Of a stretch of DNA of 56,667 nt, positions 1-8,553 are shown piece by piece. Source of the stretch: Amycolatopsis circi (GTDB taxonomy: Bacteria; Actinomycetota; Actinomycetes; Mycobacteriales; Pseudonocardiaceae). The notes beneath the pieces are model-generated. The model saw only the letters and a list, made by a program, of their open reading frames with translations, had not been told where the DNA came from and ran no database searches. The DNA lies in assembly GCF_003385235.1 (NCBI RefSeq), contig NZ_PQIA01000052.1, forward strand, positions 1-56,667, in the 5' to 3' direction. The number at the start of each line of letters is the position of its first letter. Within the stretch, counting starts at the first letter, position 1. The translations under genes and the position numbers were made by a program.

Positions 1-831
1 CCGGGTGGGGTGCTCGAGCGGGCGGGCCACACCGAGGCGACTGTCGACCTCTGCCGGCTCGCCGGCACAGCGCCGACCGGTGTCCTGTGCGAACTCCTGG
101 CGGAAGACGGCTCGATGGCCCGACGGCCGGAACTGCTCGCATTCGCCCGGACACACGGACTGCCGATCATCACTGTCCGCGCGCTCGTCGCTTATCGCCG
201 TCGGCACGAGCTGGCGGCGGCCGCTACGGCTCAACTGCCCACCGCACACGGCACTTTCACCGCACACGCATATCGGAACGCGACCGGAACCGAGCATCTC
301 GCACTGGTGATGGGCGATCTGTCGGACGGCTCCGCACCTCTCGTGCGGCTTCACAGCGAGTGCCTCACCGGCGATGTGTTCGGTTCTCGCCGGTGCGACT
401 GCGGATCCCAGCTCGATCAAGCTCTTCGCACTGTCGCCGCGCACGGGAGCGGCGCGATCGTCTACCTCGGCGGGCACGAGGGACGGGGAATCGGTCTCAC
501 CGCGAAGATCGCCGCGTATGCTTTGCAGGAAGACGGTTACGACACCGTGGACGCGAACCACCAGCTCGGGTTGCCCGCGGACCAGCGGGACTACACCGAC
601 GCAGCGGCGGTTCTCGACCACCTCGGCGTGCGCCGGTTGCGGCTCCTGACCAACAACCCGGCCAAGCGTGACGCGCTGGTTTCCGAAGGAATCGACGTCG
701 TCGAGTGCGTCGCGATGCCTGCCGCAGTGACCCCGGAGAACATCGACTACCTTCTCGCCAAGAACAGCCGGATGGGCCACCGGATTCCCGGGATCGCCGC
801 GCCTCGCGCCTACGGGACCACGGTCGGCTGA
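1..831 (+). CDS. ribBA: RibBA C-terminal part: DHBP synthase end plus GTP cyclohydrolase II (5' truncated by window)
   Basis: The open frame enters from the window edge (PGGVLERAGHTEA is read from base 1), so the gene starts upstream. The first ~65 residues are the end of a 3,4-dihydroxy-2-butanone-4-phosphate synthase domain. The rest is a complete GTP cyclohydrolase II domain with the zinc site SECLTGDVFGSRRCDCGSQL, the GGHEGRGIGL catalytic/GTP-binding segment and TNNPAK. The enzyme feeds both branches of riboflavin synthesis in the cytoplasm, hence FMN/FAD and, through the ribityl-uracil precursor, F420. It sits convergent to a P450 and next to an island with five flavin-dependent LLM enzymes. 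Placement beside them may be meaningful, or it may be the end of an ordinary rib operon. Confidence 0.93.
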   Translation, partial: PGGVLERAGHTEATVDLCRLAGTAPTGVLCELLAEDGSMARRPELLAFARTHGLPIITVRALVAYRRRHELAAAATAQLPTAHGTFTAHAYRNATGTEHLALVMGDLSDGSAPLVRLHSECLTGDVFGSRRCDCGSQLDQALRTVAAHGSGAIVYLGGHEGRGIGLTAKIAAYALQEDGYDTVDANHQLGLPADQRDYTDAAAVLDHLGVRRLRLLTNNPAKRDALVSEGIDVVECVAMPAAVTPENIDYLLAKNSRMGHRIPGIAAPRAYGTTVG

Positions 832-835
832 ACCT

Positions 836-2062
836 TCAACGCGGGACAGACCGCGTCAGCGGAAGCGTCTCGACCCCGTTCATCGCGGAGAGACCGGCAG
901 CCACCTGAGGTTCGCCTGCGAGAGCCAACAACGGAAACCGTTCGAGGAACACCTGCAATGCTTCAGCCATCTCGGTCCGTGCCAGCAGGTGTCCGAGGCA
1001 CATCCGCCCGCCCGATCCGAACGTCAGATGCTTGCCCGGGCTTGTTCGCGCAGGGTCGAAAGCATTCGGCTCCGGGAACATCGCCGGATCCCGGTTCGCC
1101 GCGAAGGTATTGAGGACCAGCAAGGTTCCGGCGGGAAAGACAAGCCCCCGGTACACGAAATCCTCTCGCACCTGGCGCAGCAGAATGTGCAGCGACGGCT
1201 CCAGCCTCAGCGCTTCATCGACCGCACCCGGAATCGCGTCCGCGTCCGCGCGGATCCGTTGCCACCACCCGTGCCGGACCAGCAGGTGCACCACTGTCCC
1301 GAACTGGTAGCGAGTGGTGTCGTGACCGGCGAACAGGAGGTTCAGCAGAGCTCCGCACAGCTCGTCGTGGGTCAGCGAACCTGTTTCCCGCTGTGCGGCA
1401 ACGACCGTCGCGACGAAGTCCTCCCCAGGACGGTCCTCGCTCCGGCCGATGAGTTCGGCGAAATAGCCGCGGAGGCCGCGGATCGCAGCGTCGATCCGCG
1501 GCAAATGCGGCTCAAGCGGGAACTTCGCGAGCAGTCCGAGATCGACGGTCCAGCTCCCGAACCGGTCGATGTCCTCGCCCGGCACTCCCATCAGAGCGCA
1601 CAACACCTCGATGGGATAACGATCGGTGAAGTCCCCGACTACGTCGAACGGGTCCCGGTCCGCCATCTGTTCCACCAGCCGCCGCGCGGCCCGGCGCATG
1701 AGCGGGCGCAGCCGTTCCACGCGGGGGCGCGTGAATCCGTACTGCAGCGCCTTGCGAATCCGCGCATGCCGCGGCTCTTCGATCATCGGCAGTGACGCTT
1801 GGGTGGCGTACCACATGACCTGCTCGGACGCACCGAGCCGGCGGTAATAGTCGGGTCCGACTCCATCAAGACGCCGGTCCACGCTCAGCTCTCGGCACGC
1901 GGCATACTCGATCACCTCGTAGCCGCGCGTTGTGCGAACAAGCCATGGCTGTTGCCGCGCGGCATCGAACGCGGCACCCGTGCCTCCGTTGTCTTGCTGT
2001 GGCGGCAGATCGACGAACGGGACCGCATCCTCCGTCAAGAACCGATCTGCCGCCGCGGTCAC
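836..2062 (-). CDS. Cytochrome P450 monooxygenase
   Basis: A 408-residue soluble bacterial class-I type P450. The I-helix oxygen-binding motif AGHDTT is at about residues 245-250, the K-helix ExxR (EALR) at 283-286, and the heme loop FGSGGRMCLG at 348-357 with Cys355 as the thiolate ligand. It would hydroxylate a small hydrophobic substrate using ferredoxin and a reductase; neither is encoded in the window. The GTG start overlaps the stop of the upstream LLM gene (GTGA), so translation is coupled. It is the last gene of the MFS-LLM-P450 operon. Substrate is unknown; the context suggests an early oxygenation step in the island's catabolic pathway. Confidence 0.95.
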   Translation of the reverse strand: MTAAADRFLTEDAVPFVDLPPQQDNGGTGAAFDAARQQPWLVRTTRGYEVIEYAACRELSVDRRLDGVGPDYYRRLGASEQVMWYATQASLPMIEEPRHARIRKALQYGFTRPRVERLRPLMRRAARRLVEQMADRDPFDVVGDFTDRYPIEVLCALMGVPGEDIDRFGSWTVDLGLLAKFPLEPHLPRIDAAIRGLRGYFAELIGRSEDRPGEDFVATVVAAQRETGSLTHDELCGALLNLLFAGHDTTRYQFGTVVHLLVRHGWWQRIRADADAIPGAVDEALRLEPSLHILLRQVREDFVYRGLVFPAGTLLVLNTFAANRDPAMFPEPNAFDPARTSPGKHLTFGSGGRMCLGHLLARTEMAEALQVFLERFPLLALAGEPQVAAGLSAMNGVETLPLTRSVPR

Positions 2063-3252
2063 GACGAAACCTCCCGCGATGCCTCGTAGCGTTGTTGCGC
2101 ACGGCGGTTGGCCGCTGACAGCGCCTTCTGGAAGTCGCCTTCGGAACCGGAGAAACTTGCCCAGTTCTCCAGTCGCCGTGTCGCGGAGTCCTGGAAATGC
2201 GGTGCGACTTCACGGGCGAACAGCTCGTACGAGTCGAGCGTGTCCCGCGGGTGGGCCCAGTCCAGCACCCGGATCAAGTGAGTTCCGTATCCGCCGGACA
2301 GTTCCTGCATGTACTCGATGTGCTCGATGACGTCTTCCGGGGTGCCGACGACGCCGAGCTGGGAAGCGCGGAAAACGTCGAGCCACGGCGCGTCCGCCGG
2401 AAGCCCTGAGGTTTCGTAGACGGCCTTCAGGAAGGAGGCGTCGCGCAGCGCGTAGCGGGCGGCATGGTCGATCCCATAGGCGACCTGACGCTCCGCCTCT
2501 TTCCGGGTCGGCGCCACGTGGACACAGCTGACGAGCCGCCAATCAGCCCGGTCGGGTTCGGCGTATCCGTGCCGGTCCAGCTGCTCGGAGTACATCTCCC
2601 AGTGCTTCGCGAGCACCTTGCTCCCGGCGGGGCTCGCTGCTGCCAGCGCGAGCATGGGAAGCCCGAACCGGCCAGCGAGGTTCGCGCCCGCCGGCGACAC
2701 CACGGCGGTCACCGCCATCGGCGGGTGCGGCCGGGTGTAGGGCAGCAGCTGCAGCTGAGCCTGCCGCAGTTCGAACCAGTCGGTCTTCCGGTCTACTGGA
2801 CCGGATTCGGTGAACAGCGCGAGAATCGCCTCCAGCGACTCCTCCATCCGCTCGCGGAGCTGGGTGTAGTCCAGTCCCATCATGGCCGCGTCCGACGGCA
2901 GCGCACCGGGCCCGGTCCCGACGATCAGCCTGCCCCGCGTGAGGTGATCGAGCAGAGTGATGCGCTCCGCCACCATCAGCGGATGGTGATACGGCAGCGA
3001 AATCACCCCGGTGCCGAGCTTGATGTCACGCGTGCGTTGCGCCGCGGCCGCGATGAACACCTCCGGGCTGGAGATGATCTCCCAGCCGCTCGAGTGGTGT
3101 TCCCCGATGAACGCCTCGTCGAACCCGAGCCGGTCCAGGTGCTCCACGAGCTGCAGGTCGCGTTCCAGATCCCAAGTCGGGTTGTTCCCCGGCCGGTGCT
3201 CCGGCCCGAGGAAAACCCCGAACTTCATCCGGTTCGGCACAATGCTGGTCAT
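2059..3252 (-). CDS. LLM-class flavin-dependent oxidoreductase 1 (limonene-monooxygenase-like)
   Basis: A 397-residue bacterial-luciferase-fold (TIM barrel) protein. It begins MTSIVPNRMKFGVFLGPEH and contains FIGEHHSSG, LGTGVISLPYHHP and GTGPGALPSDAAM, typical of the LimB/alkanal-monooxygenase branch that uses FMNH2 and O2. Such enzymes perform epoxidation, hydroxylation or type-II Baeyer-Villiger reactions. The ATG at 3252 is preceded by GAGGGAG; an internal ATG at 3228 (MKFG) is the alternative start. The gene lies 14 bases after the MFS gene and overlaps the P450 start. It is closest in style to the LLM at 22156-23328, so the two are probably diverged paralogues. The flavin (FMN versus F420) cannot be settled from sequence alone. 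Confidence 0.9.
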   Translation of the reverse strand: MTSIVPNRMKFGVFLGPEHRPGNNPTWDLERDLQLVEHLDRLGFDEAFIGEHHSSGWEIISSPEVFIAAAAQRTRDIKLGTGVISLPYHHPLMVAERITLLDHLTRGRLIVGTGPGALPSDAAMMGLDYTQLRERMEESLEAILALFTESGPVDRKTDWFELRQAQLQLLPYTRPHPPMAVTAVVSPAGANLAGRFGLPMLALAAASPAGSKVLAKHWEMYSEQLDRHGYAEPDRADWRLVSCVHVAPTRKEAERQVAYGIDHAARYALRDASFLKAVYETSGLPADAPWLDVFRASQLGVVGTPEDVIEHIEYMQELSGGYGTHLIRVLDWAHPRDTLDSYELFAREVAPHFQDSATRRLENWASFSGSEGDFQKALSAANRRAQQRYEASREVSS

Positions 3253-3266
3253 CAGATTCCGCTCCC

Positions 3267-4766
3267 TCAACCCATTACTCGCTTGCGTTCGGACGCGCCC
3301 GCGGCGGTGTCCGCGCCGGTTCGCACCTGAAGTACGTCTTTGCGCCGGCCGTGCGGCAGCACGCTCGCCAGCAGGACACTCACGAGCCCGCATCCGGCCG
3401 CCACCGCGAAGGCGACCCGGTATCCGCTCTCGCGGTAGAACACTCCGGCACCCGCCTGGACCGCGTTCGCCGTCAACGCCGCGAAAGCGACCTGGATGAG
3501 CACCACCGTGCCGATGTTCTGCCCTTCCAGCGCCATGATCGACGCGATCCCCTGCTGCTCGGGCGGGCTTGCCTGCATCACAAGATTCGGCAACCCGCCG
3601 TAGGTCGCGCCCATCCCTGCCCCGAACACCACGAGCAGCACCGCGACCTGCCAGGCTTGCGCATGCCACATAGCCAGTCCGGCCGACCCCAGCGTGAGCA
3701 GAACCGCGCCGGCGATCATCGGCGTGCGGATACCCCATCGCGACGCTCGGGCGCCGCAGAGGAACCCGGCCACCACCATCGCGGCGCCGAGCGGCGACAG
3801 GAAGTACGCGACTCCGATCGCATCGCTGCCGAAACCGTAGCCGCCGCCCACTTCTCGCGGAGTCTGCAGCATGCTGGGCACGATCGACGAAACAATACCT
3901 GTCGTGGCATACACGGACGCGCCGAGCAACAGCGTGGTCCACATTGGACGGCTCCGCAACAGAGGCAGGTTGATCAGCGGGTCCGGGAAACTGCGGTCCC
4001 ACCACAGCCAAGCGCCGAAGCACAGGACGCCGCCCGCGAGAAGACCAAGCACCGCGCCGGATCCCCAGCCCCACTCCGAGCCTTCTCCGAGCCCGAAGAC
4101 AAGGGCCGCACCGCCGAGCCCGAGCAGTACCGCTCCCGGCCAGTCCAGCCGGGCACGCACCCGCAGCGGCGATTCCGGCAGCAGCGCCCACACCGCCACA
4201 ATGCACACTGCCTCGTAGATCGCCACGAACCAGAAAATCGACAGCGCGCCGAACGAGTCGATCAGCCATCCCGCCAGGAAGGGCGCGAGGATGAACGTTA
4301 CGCCGGAACCGGTCAAGGTCACGGCGACCGCGAACGCGATGATGCGTTTCGGGAACACGTCCCGGATCAACGAGTAGGCCAGCGCCGGCGTGATGTAGAG
4401 CAGGCCTTGAAGCGCTCTGCCGACGAGGAAAAGCTCGTAGGACGGCGCGACCGCGGACAGGATCGCGCCCGCTGCCGCGATCGCGGTCGCGACCAGCAGC
4501 AACAGCCGTTTGCCGCGCAGGTCCGCGAGTTTGCCGATGATCGCCATCACCACCGCCGCGGCGAGGTTGGCGATCGTGATCGTCCACCCCACCTGATCGG
4601 TGCGGTAATGCGCCGCGATCCCCGGCAGCGCGGTGGCCACCAGGTTGTAGGAAAACGCGGCGAGTTCGGCGAGAAGGACGATGACGAGCAGGCCGAACAC
4701 CCGCCGCGCGGTCCAATCACGACCGGACGGGTCGGTGCCGGAAGAGGAAAACGATTCGGTGGCCAC
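3267..4766 (-). CDS. MFS transporter, DHA2/EmrB-QacA type
   Basis: A 499-residue integral membrane protein with about 14 hydrophobic helices and the inter-helix motif GKLADLRGKR of drug:H+ antiporter-2 family transporters. The GTG start at 4766 (VATESFSSSG) was chosen because a strong AGGAGG lies 4 bases upstream; the open frame itself extends 24 codons further. It is the first gene of the transporter-LLM-P450 operon. A palindrome (4820-4835) stands between it and the divergent SDR gene, implying control by the KstR2-like regulator. It may import the pathway substrate or export toxic intermediates; direction cannot be read from the sequence. Confidence 0.9.
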   Translation of the reverse strand: MATESFSSSGTDPSGRDWTARRVFGLLVIVLLAELAAFSYNLVATALPGIAAHYRTDQVGWTITIANLAAAVVMAIIGKLADLRGKRLLLLVATAIAAAGAILSAVAPSYELFLVGRALQGLLYITPALAYSLIRDVFPKRIIAFAVAVTLTGSGVTFILAPFLAGWLIDSFGALSIFWFVAIYEAVCIVAVWALLPESPLRVRARLDWPGAVLLGLGGAALVFGLGEGSEWGWGSGAVLGLLAGGVLCFGAWLWWDRSFPDPLINLPLLRSRPMWTTLLLGASVYATTGIVSSIVPSMLQTPREVGGGYGFGSDAIGVAYFLSPLGAAMVVAGFLCGARASRWGIRTPMIAGAVLLTLGSAGLAMWHAQAWQVAVLLVVFGAGMGATYGGLPNLVMQASPPEQQGIASIMALEGQNIGTVVLIQVAFAALTANAVQAGAGVFYRESGYRVAFAVAAGCGLVSVLLASVLPHGRRKDVLQVRTGADTAAGASERKRVMG

Positions 4767-4818
4767 TGGACCTCCTGGAGTGCGGCATTGCACGCAGAGA
4801 CTGCCGTCACAGTACGGA

Positions 4819-4835
4819 ACCAAGCGCTCGCTTGG
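4819..4835. promoter_or_regulatory. KstR2-like operator in the MFS/SDR divergent promoter
   Basis: CCAAGCGCTCGCTTGG (4820-4835) is an inverted repeat with 7-base arms and a 2-base centre. The 14-mer ACCAAGCGCTCGCT fits the published KstR2 consensus AnCAAGnnCTTGnT with one mismatch. It lies in the 124-base divergent gap. A KstR2-like gene in the same island supports the reading. Confidence 0.65.
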
Positions 4836-4890
4836 CAAGGGCTGTTAAGCTCCCGGCTCGACGTTTTCCGTTTCCTGAAGGGTATTCACG

Positions 4891-5661
4891 ATGTCGGACT
4901 TCTCCACGAAATCCGGTGCCGCGCTCGTCGCCGGCGGAACCGGCGGGATCGGCGCGGCCATCACCCGGCTCCTCGCCCGCAGGGGCAGCGACGTCGCTTT
5001 CACCTACCGAGCCAACGAGGTCGCTGCGAAAGAACTGGGGCGCGAAGTCGAATCCATGGGCCAGCGCCAGAGCGCGTACCAGCTCGATCTTGCGGACGCC
5101 GACGCCACCGCGACCGCGGTTTCCCAGGCATCCGAGTCATTCGGCGGTATCCACTCGCTGGTGTACGCCGCCGGCCCGCACGTGCCGATGGTGCACCTGA
5201 GCAAGGTTTCCCCGGCCCAGTACCGCGCGCAGCTGGACGCGGACGCTGCGGCGTTCTTCAACCTGGCCCACGCCGCGCTGCCGGAATTGCGCCAGAGCAA
5301 GGGAACCGTGACGGTGGTGACGACCGCAGCCACTCGCCGCTTCCCGGTTCGGGACGGGCTGTCTTCCGGCACGAAGGGCGCTGTCGAGGCAGTCGCGCGG
5401 GCGTTCGCCGCCGAAGAGGGCCGGTTCGGCGTCCGGGTCAATTGCGTCGGCCCCGGCATGCTCACCGACGGCATGGCGGACCGGCTCATCTCGTCCGGCG
5501 AACTCGACGACACGGCGCTCGAGATCACCCGGCGGAACATTCCGCTGCGCCGCTTCGGCAATGCTTTGGACATCGCCGAAGCGGTCGCGTTCCTCGCGTC
5601 GGACCGGGCAGGCTTCATCACCGGCCAATGTCTCGACGTCGACGGGGGCTATGGAGTCTGA
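4891..5661 (+). CDS. SDR-family protein with atypical active site
   Basis: A 256-residue Rossmann-fold protein. The dinucleotide motif GGTGGIG is at residues 15-21, and the C-terminal GPGMLTDG and LDVDGG segments fit classical short-chain dehydrogenases. The active-site YxxxK is changed: the segment reads LSSGTK (157-162), leaving Lys162 but Ser158 where Tyr is expected, and the usual catalytic Ser strand reads VTTAAT. The protein may therefore bind NAD(P)H without normal oxidoreductase chemistry, or use another residue. It starts at an ATG after GAAGGG and is transcribed away from the MFS operon under the shared operator. Its 3' end overlaps the convergent hydrolase gene by 13 bases. Confidence 0.85.
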   Translation: MSDFSTKSGAALVAGGTGGIGAAITRLLARRGSDVAFTYRANEVAAKELGREVESMGQRQSAYQLDLADADATATAVSQASESFGGIHSLVYAAGPHVPMVHLSKVSPAQYRAQLDADAAAFFNLAHAALPELRQSKGTVTVVTTAATRRFPVRDGLSSGTKGAVEAVARAFAAEEGRFGVRVNCVGPGMLTDGMADRLISSGELDDTALEITRRNIPLRRFGNALDIAEAVAFLASDRAGFITGQCLDVDGGYGV

Positions 5662-6566
5662 CCGCCGCCTCCGGCGGTGAACCGGCCGAAAACCCCTTCG
5701 ACTTCCCTGCGGATCCTCCGGCTGATCGCCGCACCGGGCTGCAGCGCGGTGAACGCGTGCGGCACGCCGGGGACCACGTGGAGTTCGACCGGCACGCCTG
5801 CAGCCTGCAGCTGCCGCGCGTACTCCACCGCCTCGTCGCGCAGGCAGTCCTCGCCCGCCGCCAAGACGTAAGCGGGCGGCAGCCGACCGAAGTCCCGCGC
5901 CGCCGCAGGCGAACCCGTTGCTGGCGGCGCGTCGACGAGGGATCCCAAGTAGTGCTGCCAGCAACGCCGCGCGTCCGCCGCACTGAAGACCGCAGCTGTC
6001 GGCAACTCCGTGAGCGAAGCGCCCCGCATAGTCGCGTCCAGGAACGGGCACAGCAGCACCTGGCCGTCGATGGCCGGTCCCCCGTCGTCCCGGGCGCGGA
6101 TCGCGACCGCCGCCGCCAATCCGGCACCTGCCGACATCCCCGCGACCACCAACGGCACTTCCGCCGCGACATGCTGCAAGGCGGCGTAGCAATCGTCCAA
6201 GGCCGCCGGGTAAGGATCTTCCGGAGCGAGCCGGTAGTCGACCGAGACGACCACGACTCCGACATCGGCCGCCAGGCGCGCGCAGAACACCTCGTCCTCG
6301 TCCGGGTGGCCGATGCAATATCCGCCGCCGTGCATCCACAGCACGACTGGCGTCGACTCGTCTGCATCGTCCGGCACGTACCGGCGGATCGGCACCGACC
6401 GGTCCAGTGCCGCCGGAACCTCGTCGCCGATCCGGGATACTCCAGCCGGCCAGGGCACGAGCGGCCACTCCGCCCGCGCCTTGGCGCTCAGCTCCCGCTG
6501 CGCCGCGGGATCGTCGAACTGCAAGGGCGGCATCGCCGCAAGGAATTCCGCGAATTCCGGATCCAT
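5649..6566 (-). CDS. HSL-family alpha/beta hydrolase (esterase or lactone hydrolase)
   Basis: A 305-residue hormone-sensitive-lipase type hydrolase. The oxyanion-hole motif HGGG is at 79-82 and the nucleophile elbow GMSAG at 143-147 with Ser145; the usual family form is GDSAG. The acid is in AAGEDCLRDEA and the histidine in PGVPHAF. The monoterpene epsilon-lactone hydrolase MlhB belongs to this family, so a lactone-opening role after a flavin-dependent Baeyer-Villiger step is attractive but inferred. AGGAGG stands 6 bases before the ATG. It follows the SDR at 6579-7313 by 12 bases in the same operon. Confidence 0.9.
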   Translation of the reverse strand: MDPEFAEFLAAMPPLQFDDPAAQRELSAKARAEWPLVPWPAGVSRIGDEVPAALDRSVPIRRYVPDDADESTPVVLWMHGGGYCIGHPDEDEVFCARLAADVGVVVVSVDYRLAPEDPYPAALDDCYAALQHVAAEVPLVVAGMSAGAGLAAAVAIRARDDGGPAIDGQVLLCPFLDATMRGASLTELPTAAVFSAADARRCWQHYLGSLVDAPPATGSPAAARDFGRLPPAYVLAAGEDCLRDEAVEYARQLQAAGVPVELHVVPGVPHAFTALQPGAAISRRIRREVEGVFGRFTAGGGGQTP

Positions 6567-6578
6567 GTGTTCCTCCTG

Positions 6579-7313
6579 TCATCCCGTGCCGGTTGCTCCA
6601 CCGTCCACGACAAGCTCGGTCCCGGTGAGGTAACTGGAGTCTTCGGACGCCAGGAAGAGCGCCGCTCGCGCGACTTCGTCCGGGCGGCCGGCCCGGCCGA
6701 TCGGGGTGCCTGCCCAGTGCGCCGGGTCGGCGAGCAGTTCCGGCGGGATGCTTTGCTCAAGCATCGGTCCCTCGATCGCGCCCGGGATGAGGCAGTTGAC
6801 CCGGATCCCCTGCGGCGCGAGCTCAGCCGCAGCGACCTTGGTCAGCCCCCGCAGCGCCCATTTGCTCATGCCGTAGGCACCGTGCCCGGGGTAGCCGGTC
6901 ATTCCCGCCGTCGAGGACACATTGATGATCGAGCCACCGTGTTCCATGCGTTTCGCGGCGGCGCGAATCCCGAGAAACGGCCCGCGCAGGTTCACCGCGA
7001 GGATGCCGTCCAACGCGGCCACCGATTCCTCCGCGAGGGGCTTGGTCCGATAGCGGGCCGCATTGTTCACGAGCACGTCGAGCCGGCCGTACCGCACGAC
7101 AACGCCGTCGAGTGCGGCCTCCCAGCCGTCTTCGGCACTGACGTCGAGCCGGACGAAGGTGCCTCCGAACCCGGCCGCTACGGCGCGACCGGCCTCTTCG
7201 TCCACATCTGCGACGATCACGCGGGCGCCCTCCCGGGCAAAGAGCGCTCCCTCCGCCGCGCCCTGACCACGGGCGCCGCCGGTGATCACCGCGACCTTTC
7301 CCTCGAGCCGCAT
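6579..7313 (-). CDS. Short-chain dehydrogenase/reductase (classical)
   Basis: A 244-residue SDR starting MRLEGKVAVITGG, with the cofactor motif GGARGQG, NNAA, catalytic Ser in NVSSTAG and YGMSK as the YxxxK pair, so all catalytic residues are present. It resembles 3-alpha/20-beta-hydroxysteroid dehydrogenase-like enzymes that oxidise alicyclic alcohols with NAD+. The start at 7313 shares one base with the stop of the upstream LLM gene (TGATG), a sign of translational coupling. It likely oxidises a secondary alcohol made by the oxygenases of the island. Confidence 0.92.
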   Translation of the reverse strand: MRLEGKVAVITGGARGQGAAEGALFAREGARVIVADVDEEAGRAVAAGFGGTFVRLDVSAEDGWEAALDGVVVRYGRLDVLVNNAARYRTKPLAEESVAALDGILAVNLRGPFLGIRAAAKRMEHGGSIINVSSTAGMTGYPGHGAYGMSKWALRGLTKVAAAELAPQGIRVNCLIPGAIEGPMLEQSIPPELLADPAHWAGTPIGRAGRPDEVARAALFLASEDSSYLTGTELVVDGGATGTG

Positions 7314-8473
7314 CAGAACCGTGCTTCTTTGGCCCGGAAATGCGGGATGACGTGCTCGCCCCAGTTCCGGATGGTCTCCAGGCACACCTCGTGCGGCACC
7401 GTGCCCATCTGGATCAGGCAGAGCACCTCGTCGACACCGACCCGCTCGAGCTCGGTGACATAGTCGATCGCGGTCTCCACGGTGCCGTAAGCGTGGTCGA
7501 TGTTGTAGTTCGCCGATGCGAGCGAGCGCTCGGAATACTGCGGCAGTTCGCCCCGGTCGTAAGCCGCAGCACGCGACTCAGCCCGGTCCCGCATGAAGGC
7601 GACATTATCCTCGGTGACGGTGTCGCCCGTGGGTGGTTCGGCTCCGCCGAGATGCCAATAGCCGATCGATTCCCCGAAGAACCGCTGGCCGCGGGCACCG
7701 ATCTCCTTCGCCTGCTTCGCGTCGTCGAGCACGATAGTCGGGCACAGTGCGACGAACTGGTCGTTCGTCACGTCCGAGACCAAGTTCTCCCCACTGCGCG
7801 TCTCGCAGCGTTCCCGGTACAGCTTGTGCTGGTGCGCCACGCTGTCGAGACCCGCGAAGCCGAAGATCAGTGCGCCCACCCCGAGATCGGCGGAGTGCAC
7901 CACGGTGTCGGGCTTGGTGCTCGCCAGGTACAACGGCGGATGCGGACGCTGCACCGGACGCGGCAAGATGCGCAACGGTGCGTTCCCCTTCGGTGCTTCG
8001 AGGTCGAGTAGCTTGCCATGCCAGGAGAAGTCTTCCGAGCGCCAAGCGGAACTCACGATCCGCAGCGCTTCCTCCACTTCCGCGGCGGTTCGCTCTGGGT
8101 CCACATTGCACAGTGCGGCTTCCTGCAACGTCCCGCCCCGGGCGGCACCAAGGTTCAACCTGCCGTTCGACAGCACGTCCAGGAACGCAGCCTTCTCCGC
8201 GACGCGCGTCGGGAAGTTGTAGTTGAACGGCATGCACACCGCGCCGTGCCCGATCCTGATTCGGGATGTTTTCGCGGCCACGGTCGCGAGGAACAGCTCC
8301 GGCGCCGACATGTGCGAGTAGTGCTCGAGACCGTGGTGTTCGACTGCCCAGATGCCGTCGAAGCCCATCTGCTCCGCGAACACAGCCTGCTCGACCGAAT
8401 CGAAGATGAGCTGCCGCTCGGTCTCCGGCGTCGGATCGGCCAGCTGCGCCTCGAAGATCATCGAGAATTTCAC
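7313..8473 (-). CDS. LLM-class flavin-dependent oxidoreductase 2
   Basis: A 386-residue luciferase-fold protein, MKFSMIFEAQ at the N-terminus, with AVEHHGLEHYSH, IGHGAVCMPFNYNFPTRVAEKA and NLGAARGG. It is longer than LLM 3 (11307-12161) and has a family-typical C-terminal extension. The GTG start at 8473 follows AAGGAGAGC. The 80-base upstream gap carries a CGCTTGCTTGG half-site of the regulator box type. It heads the LLM-SDR-hydrolase transcription unit, which fits an oxygenation, dehydrogenation and ring-opening sequence. Reaction and flavin are not determinable here. Confidence 0.9.
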   Translation of the reverse strand: MKFSMIFEAQLADPTPETERQLIFDSVEQAVFAEQMGFDGIWAVEHHGLEHYSHMSAPELFLATVAAKTSRIRIGHGAVCMPFNYNFPTRVAEKAAFLDVLSNGRLNLGAARGGTLQEAALCNVDPERTAAEVEEALRIVSSAWRSEDFSWHGKLLDLEAPKGNAPLRILPRPVQRPHPPLYLASTKPDTVVHSADLGVGALIFGFAGLDSVAHQHKLYRERCETRSGENLVSDVTNDQFVALCPTIVLDDAKQAKEIGARGQRFFGESIGYWHLGGAEPPTGDTVTEDNVAFMRDRAESRAAAYDRGELPQYSERSLASANYNIDHAYGTVETAIDYVTELERVGVDEVLCLIQMGTVPHEVCLETIRNWGEHVIPHFRAKEARF

Positions 8474-8496
8474 ACGCTCTCCTTGTCTTGCTCTAT

Positions 8497-8507
8497 CGCT
8501 TGCTTGG
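8497..8507. promoter_or_regulatory. Degenerate KstR2-like half-sites upstream of LLM 2
   Basis: CGCTTGCTTGG, located 24-34 bases before the LLM start, contains the right arm (GCTTGCT/GCTTGG) seen in the better boxes at 4819 and 26385. The left arm is poor (CTCTATC), so this is only a tentative site. Confidence 0.35.
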
Positions 8508-8553
8508 CTGCTCGAGGCATGCGGGGTCCCCGGCCCGGCAGGTGCGGGAAAGA

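Noticed and set aside
3271..3290. A further KstR2-like box between the MFS and LLM 1 genes
   Set aside because: Only one degenerate arm (GCTTGCG) is present and the position is inside an operon at the MFS 3' end.
2059..4716. An 885-codon open frame that would fuse a long Arg-rich region to LLM 1
   Set aside because: The upstream half is the antisense/shifted shadow of the MFS transporter gene. The real LLM start at 3252 has a ribosome site and the family N-terminus.
3351..7463. A 1370-codon plus-strand open frame
   Set aside because: It crosses at least five genes on both strands and its Arg/Gln/His-rich translation has no domain. It is a high-GC frame artefact.
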